A stretch of 64,000 bases of DNA from Tissierellia bacterium (lineage in GTDB: Bacteria > Bacillota > Clostridia > Tissierellales > Peptoniphilaceae): the NCBI GenBank assembly GCA_030532305.1, contig JAUNLJ010000002.1, forward strand, positions 80,563 to 144,562. The letters run 5' to 3'. Positions 56,805 through 63,403 of the stretch are shown here, one piece after another. The translations under genes were made by a program, and so were the position numbers. Every line of letters starts with the position of its first letter. Position 1 is the first letter of the stretch. The notes below the pieces were generated by a model, which searched no databases, was not told where the DNA came from, and worked only from the letters and a program-made list of their open reading frames with translations.

Positions 56805-58095
56805 TTCACAAAAGAAAAAAAATGCCTTTTCTAACATCGCTACTCTTATGGGCAAAATTGCTGACAAGACATTGGAGCAACTTGAGCGCGAGGGCGTATT
56901 CGTGTTCCCCGAAATCCTCAAGGAGGCAGCAGACTTAAGGCGTGATCAGATGATAATCCAGACCCTTAACGACACCTATCGGTCTAGCAATGTGATGGGA
57001 CTACTCGGCTACGGAGAGGAACGGCTCATCATTGAGTCGCGCTTTAGCTGTCATGGGGAGGATTATTTTTTCCAGTATCTCCTTGACCGAGTTTTAGACT
57101 TCCCCAATATTGTAGATTTGAAGTCAGATGCCAACCTGGATAATCGCTTGTTTAATTTCCTACTCTTCCTCTTCCCCTACTATCTTAAAAGGGCCCTGAG
57201 AAAGGGCTTATTCAAGCAATATATTCTCCGAAGTTACAATGATGGGAATATAAAGGGTTCCATCGATGTTGCAAGACATATGGAGAAAAATACACCCTTT
57301 ACCGGGAACATAGCATACAGCCAGCGAGAATTCTCATACGATAACAGCTTGATGCAATTGGTGCGACATACCATTGAATTTATTAAAAGAAAGCCTTATG
57401 GGAACAACCTCCTCATAAAGGTAAGGGATGAAGTGAAGCTTGTCATAGATGCCACGCCGAGATACGAGCCCTACGACAGACAGCGACTCATTGAAGAGAA
57501 TAAAAAGAATACCCTTCGCCATGCCTATTACCGGGAATACCTTGCTTTACAGAGGTTATGCCTTTTGATTCTGCGTTATCAAAAACATCAGATTGGAACG
57601 GGAACAAAACAGATATACGGCATCCTGTTTGACGGAGCCTGGCTGTGGGAAGAATATATTAATTCTCTAATTGAGGATATGTTTTATCATCCGATGAATA
57701 AAGGGGGCAAAGGAGGTCAACGCCTGTTTGACGGAAACATGGGTCTTATTTATCCTGACTTCATCAGCAGGAACCATGAGGACAGGATAATCGCAGATGC
57801 AAAGTACAAGCCGATGGATCACATCGGCAATCGGGACTACTTGCAAGTGCTAGCATATATGTTTAGATTTGAGGCCAAGACAGGTTATTATCTTTACCCG
57901 GAAGCACAAGGCTCTGACGATTTGAAATTATGGATGAATCGTGGCTCCACCTACGAGGCTAATGTTATGCCACGAAAGGATATAAGCCTTACCAAACACA
58001 GATTGAAAATCCCCGTAGATGCGCCAGACTATGCCGAATTTGTGGTGAGGATGAAGGTTTATGAGGAGGAATTTATAAGCCTGTTCTCTGTTTGA
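56779..58095 (+). CDS. mcrC: McrC-type nuclease subunit
   Basis: The cleavage subunit partnering McrB, 438 aa. The N-terminal part contacts the McrB ring. The C-terminal PD-(D/E)xK nuclease core shows YPDFIS (325-330) and IADAKYK (338-344), with Asp327, Asp340 and Lys342 as catalytic candidates. It overlaps mcrB by 26 bp, so the two are translationally coupled. No adjacent DNA methyltransferase is present, which supports a modification-dependent type. Confidence 0.88.
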   Translation: MRRLKIKDNSQKKKNAFSNIATLMGKIADKTLEQLEREGVFVFPEILKEAADLRRDQMIIQTLNDTYRSSNVMGLLGYGEERLIIESRFSCHGEDYFFQYLLDRVLDFPNIVDLKSDANLDNRLFNFLLFLFPYYLKRALRKGLFKQYILRSYNDGNIKGSIDVARHMEKNTPFTGNIAYSQREFSYDNSLMQLVRHTIEFIKRKPYGNNLLIKVRDEVKLVIDATPRYEPYDRQRLIEENKKNTLRHAYYREYLALQRLCLLILRYQKHQIGTGTKQIYGILFDGAWLWEEYINSLIEDMFYHPMNKGGKGGQRLFDGNMGLIYPDFISRNHEDRIIADAKYKPMDHIGNRDYLQVLAYMFRFEAKTGYYLYPEAQGSDDLKLWMNRGSTYEANVMPRKDISLTKHRLKIPVDAPDYAEFVVRMKVYEEEFISLFSV

Positions 58096-58115
58096 TGGGG
58101 ATGCCATTGCAAAAG

Positions 58116-58151
58116 AGGGCTCCCGGCGAGGTAATATCGCCAAAAGCCCTT
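58116..58151 (+). terminator. Possible terminator after mcrC
   Basis: A nested hairpin (AGGGCT at 58116 with AGCCCT at 58145, and an inner GGCGA/TCGCC stem) 20 bp past mcrC, followed by a weak T-rich stretch. Confidence 0.4.
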
Positions 58152-58270
58152 AGTTTGTGTATTTTATAGGTTGAATTTTACAATAAATGCCAGCCTAGCA
58201 AAACTTGCTTCTGGATAGCCTTTAAGACTATCACTTAGGACAAAGTGTATTTTTATTCATTTCTACTTGT

Positions 58271-58384
58271 CTATTTCCTAAATTTCCACTTAAAAATTCT
58301 AAGCAAATCAACTAATATAGTAAGCAAATTAACTACAATAGTTGCCTTTAAAATAAGTTCTATTGCTTTTTTATCGTCTTTCAT
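58271..58384 (-). CDS. Tiny membrane-peptide gene
   Basis: A 37-codon frame from ATG 58384 to TAG 58271. The peptide has a charged start (MKDDKKAIELILKA), a hydrophobic centre (TIVVNLLTILVDLL) and a basic end (KWKFRK): one predicted membrane helix. It starts 14 bp inside the 59-codon gene upstream, in another frame. No Shine-Dalgarno is seen, so translation would need coupling. Function unknown; the shape resembles phage holin-like or type I toxin peptides. Confidence 0.4.
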   Translation of the reverse strand: MKDDKKAIELILKATIVVNLLTILVDLLRIFKWKFRK

Positions 58385-58550
58385 ATATACTAAAGATGAG
58401 TTTTACTCTCAGGGGCTTAATGGCCCCGAAAGCTTCTAGAAGTCTCATGATAAGCTCTATAATATTTTCAGCTAAACTAATAAGTGCGGTTATTAGTGCT
58501 AATTTGATTAAGAGCTCCTCATGGGGCTTCTTTTTATTTTCATCACTCAT
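58371..58550 (-). CDS. Small hydrophobic-helix protein
   Basis: A 59-codon gene with a perfect AGGAGG 7 bp before its ATG. The protein begins MSDENKKKPHEELLIK, then has an amphipathic or membrane segment (about 17-42, with LALITALISLAENIIELI), and a short basic tail. I do not recognise the family. It lies in the 598-bp gap between mcrC and the phage-type repressor and is transcribed away from the repressor. It may be a phage-derived small protein. Confidence 0.6.
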   Translation of the reverse strand: MSDENKKKPHEELLIKLALITALISLAENIIELIMRLLEAFGAIKPLRVKLIFSIYERR

Positions 58551-58693
58551 CTTTTTACCTCCTTTCTTTATTATTTATAATAACATTATCCTTATTTAGG
58601 CTAGTTTTGCCAATGGTTTTTGTGATTTTAAATCACTTTTTCTTACTTTTCTCCTGCCTCTAGCTTATACTTAAGATGTAAGGAGGTATCATT

Positions 58694-59038
58694 ATGAACC
58701 AAAGATTAAAAGAGTTGCGAAAAACGCTCGGCTTATCCGGAGAAAAATTCGGGGAGCCTTTGGGAGTTCAAAGAAATGCTATTTCAAGAATAGAAACTGG
58801 CAAAAATGGCCTCTCTGACCAAATGATTAAACTCATCTGTCTAACCTACAAGGTTAGCGAAGAATGGCTCCGGACAGGCCAAGGCGATATGTTTATATCA
58901 ACCCAAGCCATTCCCATAGATGAGCTCTTAAGAGAGGCTGACCCCCTAGAGCTAAAAGTCATAAAAGCCTACTTTACCCTAGATAAGGACCTAAGAAGCC
59001 AGGTCCTAGACCACTTCAAAAAGACCTTACAAGACTAA
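58694..59038 (+). CDS. Cro/C1-type HTH regulator
   Basis: A 114-residue helix-turn-helix protein. MNQRLKELRKTLGLSGEKFG and VQRNAISRIETGKNGLSDQM are the XRE-family HTH (about 1-63), followed by EEWLRTGQGDMF and a short C-terminal helix (LKVIKAYFTLDKDLRSQVL) typical of small phage repressors. It has AAGGAGG before the ATG and a TATACT-like box upstream. It is the left marker of the prophage remnant. Confidence 0.85.
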   Translation: MNQRLKELRKTLGLSGEKFGEPLGVQRNAISRIETGKNGLSDQMIKLICLTYKVSEEWLRTGQGDMFISTQAIPIDELLREADPLELKVIKAYFTLDKDLRSQVLDHFKKTLQD

Positions 59039-59432
59039 GATTTTTACGCCTATAAAGTCCCCTAAAACCTGTATTTTCAAATTGATGCCCCTTTAAAAGG
59101 TCCATAAGACCCCTCCTAGGGTCTCCCTTTAAGCTCTTGCCCCTCAGCAAGAGTTTTTTTATATCAATACTACCGGTGTGAAAAAGCCCCCAAAGCTCCG
59201 CCATGTAAACCACTTCCGTCTTCCCATTCCGTCTAGGCACCCCATAGCCAAACTTAGAATGGACCCACAGGCCCTCCTCATTGACAGCAAATAAGTCCTT
59301 GACTAGCTTTTCTTGCCAAGGATAGGGTTCTCTGCCAGTCTTTTTATAAAGGGCAATGGCTTCCTCTCCAAGAGATTTCTTATACTCTAAAATTACCGAC
59401 TTTGTGGGAGTTTGATTGCCATGTTTTTTCAT
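59016..59432 (-). pseudogene. Phage terminase large-subunit fragment
   Basis: A 138-codon frame. The first 90 residues are the N-terminus of a phage terminase large subunit, with YPWQEKLVKDLF and the Walker A-like GVPRRNGKTEVVYMAELWGL (20 residues). After that the expected ATPase core is missing and the remaining sequence is unrelated and runs into the antisense of the repressor gene. The family is normally over 500 residues, so this is a deletion remnant. It proves a former tailed prophage here. Confidence 0.75.
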
Positions 59433-59454
59433 ATCAAACCCCTTTTATTTCTCA

Positions 59455-59655
59455 TTATTTAAAACGATCTATAACAAATTTAATAACATAAGCAAAAATA
59501 ATAATTATCCCTAAAATCGCAATAGGTATCCAAATAGGAGCCAAAACCCAAACCCAAGACCAATTAATATGACCTGTTAGCTTTAACGCAATAAAAATTA
59601 AAGCTAGCGCTTCCAATAAACCCACCCCACCTGTAAATTCACTCTTCTCTTTCAT
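59455..59655 (-). CDS. Small phage-type membrane protein
   Basis: A 66-residue protein with two hydrophobic segments (about 11-27 and 34-60) and the phrase LTGHINWSWVWVLAPIWIPI. This resembles small membrane proteins often seen in Firmicutes phages (labelled transmembrane Fragile-X-F-like). Function unknown. Confidence 0.65.
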   Translation of the reverse strand: MKEKSEFTGGVGLLEALALIFIALKLTGHINWSWVWVLAPIWIPIAILGIIIIFAYVIKFVIDRFK

Positions 59656-59674
59656 ACTCCACCCCCTAAATTCG

Positions 59675-59768
59675 CACGATTAGCGCACGATTAAATTAAA
59701 AAGAAAGGGCTAAAAATGCCCCTTCTTAGACATGCCCTGCACGATTTGCGCACGATTTATACACGATT
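59675..59768. repeat. Five CACGATT iterons at 11-bp spacing, in two groups
   Basis: CACGATT starts at 59675, 59686, then 59740, 59751 and 59762. Within each group the spacing is exactly 11 bp. A GGGC/GCCC hairpin (about 59701-59727) lies between the groups. The array sits just upstream of the small phage membrane gene and downstream of the first toxin/immunity cassette terminator, a position suited to an operator. Confidence 0.65.
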
Positions 59769-59777
59769 AACTGTATT

Positions 59778-59815
59778 AAAAAAAACACCCCTAACTTGTT
59801 TTGTTAGTGTGCTTT
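59778..59815 (-). terminator. Cassette terminator, copy 1
   Basis: Minus-strand hairpin (CACACTAAC ... GTTAGGGGTG) followed by eight T. The same hairpin occurs after each of the other two immunity-type genes (61131 and 62345). Confidence 0.85.
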
Positions 59816-60042
59816 TAATACCAAGCCGCCATACCTTCTTTTTTATAGTTTCCGTTTTCATCTTGCACGTTATTTGCAAAATGAGCTATATAATCAAAGC
59901 TGCCTTTCGGTTCTTTTTTTTCTATTACTTTCTTTTCAATAGGATTAAATTTAATCCACCCTTTGTTTTCTTCCTTTCCTTCGGGATAAATTTCATAATG
60001 GTAGACACCATCCTTAAAACTTATCAACTTAAAAGTTAACAT
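59815..60042 (-). CDS. Putative immunity protein of cassette A
   Basis: A 75-residue acidic-to-neutral soluble protein (LISFKDGVYHYEIYPEGKEE, then WIKFNPIEKKVIEKKEPKGS) with no family I recognise. It starts at the stop codon of the MuF-domain fusion gene, shares its transcript, and ends in the cassette terminator. By position it is the likely immunity partner; this is inference. Confidence 0.6.
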   Translation of the reverse strand: MLTFKLISFKDGVYHYEIYPEGKEENKGWIKFNPIEKKVIEKKEPKGSFDYIAHFANNVQDENGNYKKEGMAAWY

Positions 60043-61040
60043 TATTTATCCTCCTCTGGGACTTTATATAAATAAATTTCTGAAACTCTATCATGGGCCT
60101 CTTGATATTTCATATCATGCCTATACATTAAATCGTGTTCTAATCTTTCATGCTTTAAAAGTATAAGGTCATGAGATTGTATATCTCGATTATTAATTAA
60201 CCGAGTCCACGATTGAGCCATTTCATATTCTGGTTCAAACAGCATTTTACCATTTTCAAGGTCGTGTAAATCATTGAATACATGATTAAACGCAATATCA
60301 ACATCTTCTTTAGAAAAATCCTTCATTTCTTCAAAGGTATTAATATTATTAAAAATTTTTCTTTTTATTATCTCTTGATTGCTGTTCTTGATTTCATCAT
60401 ACATTAAATATGCATGCTTTTCTTTCCTTATCCTTTCTGAATCTTTAATATAATCTTTTGATTCATCTCTAAAATAATTCTTAGCACCGCTAGCCCCAGC
60501 AGATTTGCTATTATATTCTATTCTTTCCTTTATTTTATCATCTCTATCAACATCAGTCCACTTCTTAGACCAAATATCCTGCTTCTTCCCGTCTCCTGGA
60601 AGATAGTCTACCGTGCACCGGCAATATCTATGTCGCCTCCACACATCCTCGGGGACCTCCTCCGGATAAGCATACACCCCCACTAGCGTCTTGCACCACT
60701 CGCAACAGTTCCCTGCCTCTTTTCTGACAATTTCAGGATGAAGCCCCGCCTTATACTGGAAATCTGCATTGGCCTTTATGGTGTCATCTACAACCGCTTG
60801 TGTAAAGTTAATCACCGGCTCATCAAGGAGCCATTTGCCCTCGTCAAAATCCTCATACTCTGCCATCTTATTGACCAGCCCATTTATCCTCCCTTGGTTA
60901 AGCTTGGGCTTGACGGCTTTTATGTTAATATTGGCTTTCTTATTTAAGGCCTCTTGCACTTGCATGCTATAACTACTCACAAGGTCATAATTCTTGGCCA
61001 AATTAGGCTCTAGAACCCTTTTTCCTATGTTGTAATACAT
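60042..61040 (-). CDS. Phage head (MuF-like) C-terminal domain fused to a variable domain, cassette A
   Basis: 332 residues from the first ATG. Residues about 1-170 match the C-terminal half of a phage minor head protein, with the zinc-type motif CCEWC ... HRYCRCTVDY. Residues about 175-332 are a different, non-phage-head domain (YNSKSAGASGAKNYF onward) ending with LLKHERLEHDLM and YQEAHDRVSEIYLY. This layout is that of MuF polymorphic toxins carried by prophages. The open frame extends upstream to a TGA at 61110-61112 and continues the phage protein (AGKILSEVFKDEISADILPN), so the true gene is 5'-truncated and the ATG at 61040 lacks a Shine-Dalgarno. It may not be translated. Confidence 0.65.
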   Translation of the reverse strand: MYYNIGKRVLEPNLAKNYDLVSSYSMQVQEALNKKANINIKAVKPKLNQGRINGLVNKMAEYEDFDEGKWLLDEPVINFTQAVVDDTIKANADFQYKAGLHPEIVRKEAGNCCEWCKTLVGVYAYPEEVPEDVWRRHRYCRCTVDYLPGDGKKQDIWSKKWTDVDRDDKIKERIEYNSKSAGASGAKNYFRDESKDYIKDSERIRKEKHAYLMYDEIKNSNQEIIKRKIFNNINTFEEMKDFSKEDVDIAFNHVFNDLHDLENGKMLFEPEYEMAQSWTRLINNRDIQSHDLILLKHERLEHDLMYRHDMKYQEAHDRVSEIYLYKVPEEDK

Positions 61041-61177
61041 TCTATTGTTTGGGAGAATATCGGCGCTTATTTCGTCTTTAAAGACCTCAGAAAGAATCTT
61101 CCCCGCGATTCATGCAGGATTATTTTCACTAAAAAAGCACCCCTAACTTGTTTTGTTAGTGTGCTTTAATCTAAAAC
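60517..61177. repeat. Tandem 0.65-kb duplication, copy A
   Basis: About 661 bp almost identical to 61741-62391. It covers the conserved phage head domain, the truncated 5' region and the shared terminator. Everything downstream of it (minus-strand sense) differs between the cassettes. Confidence 0.9.
61131..61166 (-). terminator. Cassette terminator, copy 2
   Basis: The same hairpin as at 59778, here with AGCAC/GTGCT outer pairs and six T. It ends the cassette B immunity gene. Confidence 0.85.
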
Positions 61178-61459
61178 AATATTTAGTTCATTATCTTTTA
61201 TATCAGGTATAACCCAGCAACAATATCTATCCCAATCATCTGAAACATTTTCTTCATTAAACAAAATTTCAAATTCTTCTGCCTTATCAAATGGTATTAA
61301 CCAACCAAATAATTCATCTATAATCATGTCTTTAAATGTAGTATCATTACATTCGCCAAAATCTAAGAAAAATACAGATTCTTTTAATTTTGCACATTCC
61401 TGAACTTTTTCAAAATATTTAAGGAATTTTTTATCTTCCTTTGTCCTTAATCCTCGCAT
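61166..61459 (-). CDS. Putative immunity protein of cassette B
   Basis: A 97-residue acidic soluble protein with several aromatic and Asp/Glu residues (FFLDFGECNDTTFKDMIIDE, 20 residues; DDWDRYCCWVIPD). The first codons overlap the end of the fusion gene by 29 bp. Acidic small proteins directly after a toxin domain are typical immunity proteins. No family recognised. Confidence 0.6.
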   Translation of the reverse strand: MRGLRTKEDKKFLKYFEKVQECAKLKESVFFLDFGECNDTTFKDMIIDELFGWLIPFDKAEEFEILFNEENVSDDWDRYCCWVIPDIKDNELNIVLD

Positions 61460-62204
61460 TTTTTATACCACCTTTCATTATTGTAATAAATTCATTGTTT
61501 TTATTGGCTAATACAACATCTTCACCTTTTACATATGCTGTTACAGTTTCAGTCTGTCCTCTCCATTCTATACCTCTTATGATTGAATCATGATTATCAA
61601 CAATATCATGAATTTTTCTTTCAAAAATACTTCTATCCGAAGATTTTTTAATATTTAGTCCAAAATCTTTCATATGTTTTTTAGCTTTTTTACCAAACTG
61701 TGAATCTTTTATTTTAAAATTTTTATCAATATTGTTTTTATCTATTCTTTCCTTTATTTTATCATCTCTATCAACATCAGTCCACTGCTTAGACCAAACA
61801 TCCTGCTTCTTTCCATCGCCTGGAAGATAGTCCACCGTGCACCGGCAATATCTGTGTCGCCTCCACACATCCTCGGGGACCTCCTCTGGGTAAGCATACA
61901 CCCCCACTAGCGTCTTGCACCACTCGCAACAGTTCCCTGCCTCTTTTCTGACAATTTCAGGATGAAGCCCCGCCTTATACTGGAAATCTGCATTGGCCTT
62001 TATGGTGTCATCTACAACCGCTTGTGTAAAGTTAATCACCGGCTCATCAAGGAGCCATTTGCCCTCGTCAAAATCCTCATACTCTGCCATCTTATTGACC
62101 AGCCCATTTATCCTCCCTTGGTTAAGCTTGGGCTTGACGGCTTTTATGTTAATATTGGCTTTCTTATTTAAGGCCTCTTGCACTTGCATGCTATAACTAC
62201 TCAC
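61431..62204 (-). CDS. MuF-like phage head domain fused to a second variable domain, cassette B
   Basis: 257 residues. The first 150 or so are nearly identical to cassette A, then the sequence switches at about residue 155 to an unrelated domain (FGKKAKKHMKDFGLN, IVDNHDSIIRGIEWRGQTET, 20 residues; YVKGEDVVLANKNNEFITIM, 20 residues). That domain resembles phage-borne BECR-fold RNase toxins (the barnase/EndoU/colicin E5-D group) in outline. A 10-bp deletion near 62252, relative to copy A, frameshifts the upstream part; the GTG at 62204 is internal. So this cassette is also 5'-broken. Confidence 0.62.
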   Translation of the reverse strand: MSSYSMQVQEALNKKANINIKAVKPKLNQGRINGLVNKMAEYEDFDEGKWLLDEPVINFTQAVVDDTIKANADFQYKAGLHPEIVRKEAGNCCEWCKTLVGVYAYPEEVPEDVWRRHRYCRCTVDYLPGDGKKQDVWSKQWTDVDRDDKIKERIDKNNIDKNFKIKDSQFGKKAKKHMKDFGLNIKKSSDRSIFERKIHDIVDNHDSIIRGIEWRGQTETVTAYVKGEDVVLANKNNEFITIMKGGIKNARIKDKGR

Positions 62205-62391
62205 AAGGTCATAATTCTTGGCTAAATTAGTCTCTAGAACCCTTTTTCCTATATTCTATTGTTTGGGAGGATATCGGCGCTTATTTCGTCTTTAAAGGCC
62301 TCAGAAAGAATCTTCCCCGCGATTCATGCAGGATTATTTCCACTAAAAAAGCACACCTAACTTGTTTTGTTAGTGTGCTTTAATCTAAAAC
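61741..62391. repeat. Tandem 0.65-kb duplication, copy B
   Basis: About 651 bp, 10 bp shorter than copy A because of the single deletion near 62252. Offset between copies is 1,224 bp at the proximal edge. Confidence 0.9.
62345..62381 (-). terminator. Cassette terminator, copy 3
   Basis: Same hairpin, with one base change (GCACACC). It ends the third immunity-like remnant. Confidence 0.85.
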
Positions 62392-62577
62392 TTCTATTGA
62401 TTTAATATCCGATTCATAGAAAATCCAGATTTCACCGTTTACTTTCATTTCTAAACCGTCTTCCTCAGTTTCATAATCTTCCTTATCACAAAAATATACT
62501 TTACCTTTGTATGCGTTCTATTCAAGGTTCTCTTGGCTTAATAAACTATTAATCTCTGCCCTTTTTAAGGTCTTCAT
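62380..62577 (-). pseudogene. Immunity-like remnant with in-frame TAG
   Basis: A frame that would read NAYKGKVYFCDKEDYETEED (20 residues) and ends in IFYESDIKSIEVLD, sharing its last residues and stop context with the cassette B immunity gene. A TAG at 62518-62520 lies in frame just upstream; before it comes a short stretch from an ATG at 62577. It is probably the 3' end of a third cassette's immunity gene left after recombination or deletion. Confidence 0.5.
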
Positions 62578-62674
62578 ATTCTTTTTTTAACTTTTTTACT
62601 TCTCTTTCTTGAAACAGATAGTAAATAAATAAAACAATATTTACAATTGTTAAACCAACAATTAAAGTTGTCAT
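62549..62674 (-). CDS. Small single-pass membrane protein
   Basis: A 41-codon gene with GGAAG 9-13 bp before its ATG. The peptide begins MTTLIVGLTIVNIVLFIYYL, one membrane helix, then a charged coiled tail (EREVKKLKKEYEDLKK). Too short for the usual gene callers. Possibly a phage-encoded small membrane protein. Overlaps the immunity remnant frame. Confidence 0.5.
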   Translation of the reverse strand: MTTLIVGLTIVNIVLFIYYLFQEREVKKLKKEYEDLKKGRD

Positions 62675-62698
62675 CTATCTTTACTTCCTTTCATTTTT

Positions 62699-62779
62699 TC
62701 AGCCTAACAATAAAAACAAACCTACAACAATTACAATGAGTCTAAGTACATTGAAAACTAAAATACCTAATTTCTTCAT
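62699..62779 (-). CDS. 26-codon hydrophobic peptide
   Basis: MKKLGILVFNVLRLIVIVVG followed by six further residues, almost all hydrophobic after the basic start. Preceded by a weak AGAAG. It looks like a type I toxin or signal-peptide-like microprotein; low certainty. Confidence 0.3.
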   Translation of the reverse strand: MKKLGILVFNVLRLIVIVVGLFLLLG

Positions 62780-63044
62780 AAGATTTCTTCTTGAAAGAGC
62801 CAGAAAATTTTGATACACTTGTCCTAAGTTTAGGGGCTTTGCCCCTATCCTTAGCTGATATTTTCAAGTATCATTTTTATTACTGATAATAGAGTTCCTA
62901 GCTCTAAAATCAGTCTGATGAGTTTACTGACTACTTTGGTAAGCTCATCTATTTTTTTAGCTTATATAACGGTCCTATAATATCTGTTGGGGGATAAGAA
63001 AATAGCCCCTCACTAAACATTATAGACCTTTTTTTCTTTTTATG

Positions 63045-63088
63045 CAAAAAAAGCACTGCTAAGATTTTAAAATCTTGCAGTGCTTTTC
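63045..63088 (-). terminator. Terminator of the tRNA operon
   Basis: A very long hairpin of about 18 bp (AAAGCACTGC...AAGATTTT paired with AAAATCTT...GCAGTGCTTT) followed by seven T on the minus strand, 25 bp past tRNA-Leu. Confidence 0.85.
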
Positions 63089-63111
63089 TCCCACTTTCGT
63101 GGGAATAGAAC

Positions 63112-63195
63112 TGGTGCGGGAAAGAGGACTTGAACCCCCACGTCAAAGACACTAGATCCTAAGTCTAGCGCGTCTGCCAATTCCGCCATTCCCGC
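63112..63195 (-). tRNA. tRNA-Leu (anticodon UAG)
   Basis: The minus strand folds as a tRNA with long variable arm: acceptor GCGGGAA, D-arm, anticodon stem around ACTTAGGAT (anticodon TAG), variable stem, T-arm GGGGGTTCAAGTCCTC, and encoded CCA. It reads CUA, a codon used very often in this genome. Confidence 0.95.
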
Positions 63196-63278
63196 TCGTC
63201 TTTTGAAGACAATAAATATTTTATCATCTTATTAGTTCTTTGTCAAATCTTTTTTTAATTTGTAAGGTAAAAATTAAA

Positions 63279-63356
63279 TGGGGTGGATAGTGGGATTCGA
63301 ACCCACGACTTCCAGAGCCACAATCTGGCGCCCTAACCAACTAGGCCATACCCACC
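63279..63356 (-). tRNA. tRNA-His (anticodon GUG)
   Basis: Minus-strand cloverleaf with acceptor GTGGGTA and TATCCAC, an extra 5' G pairing with C73 (the tRNA-His identity feature), anticodon loop ATTGTGGCT (GTG), T-arm GTGGGTTCGAATCCCAC and encoded CCA. Confidence 0.95.
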
Positions 63357-63374
63357 AAATTTGACAACATACTA

Positions 63375-63403
63375 ATATTAACATGGAGTTAAGCCTTTGT
63401 CAA
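63375..63403 (-). promoter_or_regulatory. Promoter of tRNA-His/tRNA-Leu
   Basis: TTGACA (63403-63398) and TAATAT (63380-63375) on the minus strand with 17-bp spacing, 18 bp ahead of tRNA-His. Confidence 0.8.

Noticed and set aside
59675..59768. A CRISPR array suggested by the short direct repeats
   Set aside because: Repeats are only 7-11 bp at 11-bp steps with no spacers and no cas genes; no CRISPR array was seen anywhere in the window.
59716..60039. A 107-codon plus-strand frame opposite the cassette A immunity gene
   Set aside because: It crosses the iterons and the terminator and mirrors the immunity gene; no ribosome binding site.
62854..62975. A possible short peptide frame (IDELTKVVSKLIRLILELG) on the minus strand
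   Set aside because: The frame has no ATG, GTG or TTG at its start and is preceded at once by a stop; left as noncoding.
62949..63152. A 67-codon minus-strand frame reaching into tRNA-Leu
   Set aside because: It overlaps the tRNA and its terminator hairpin.
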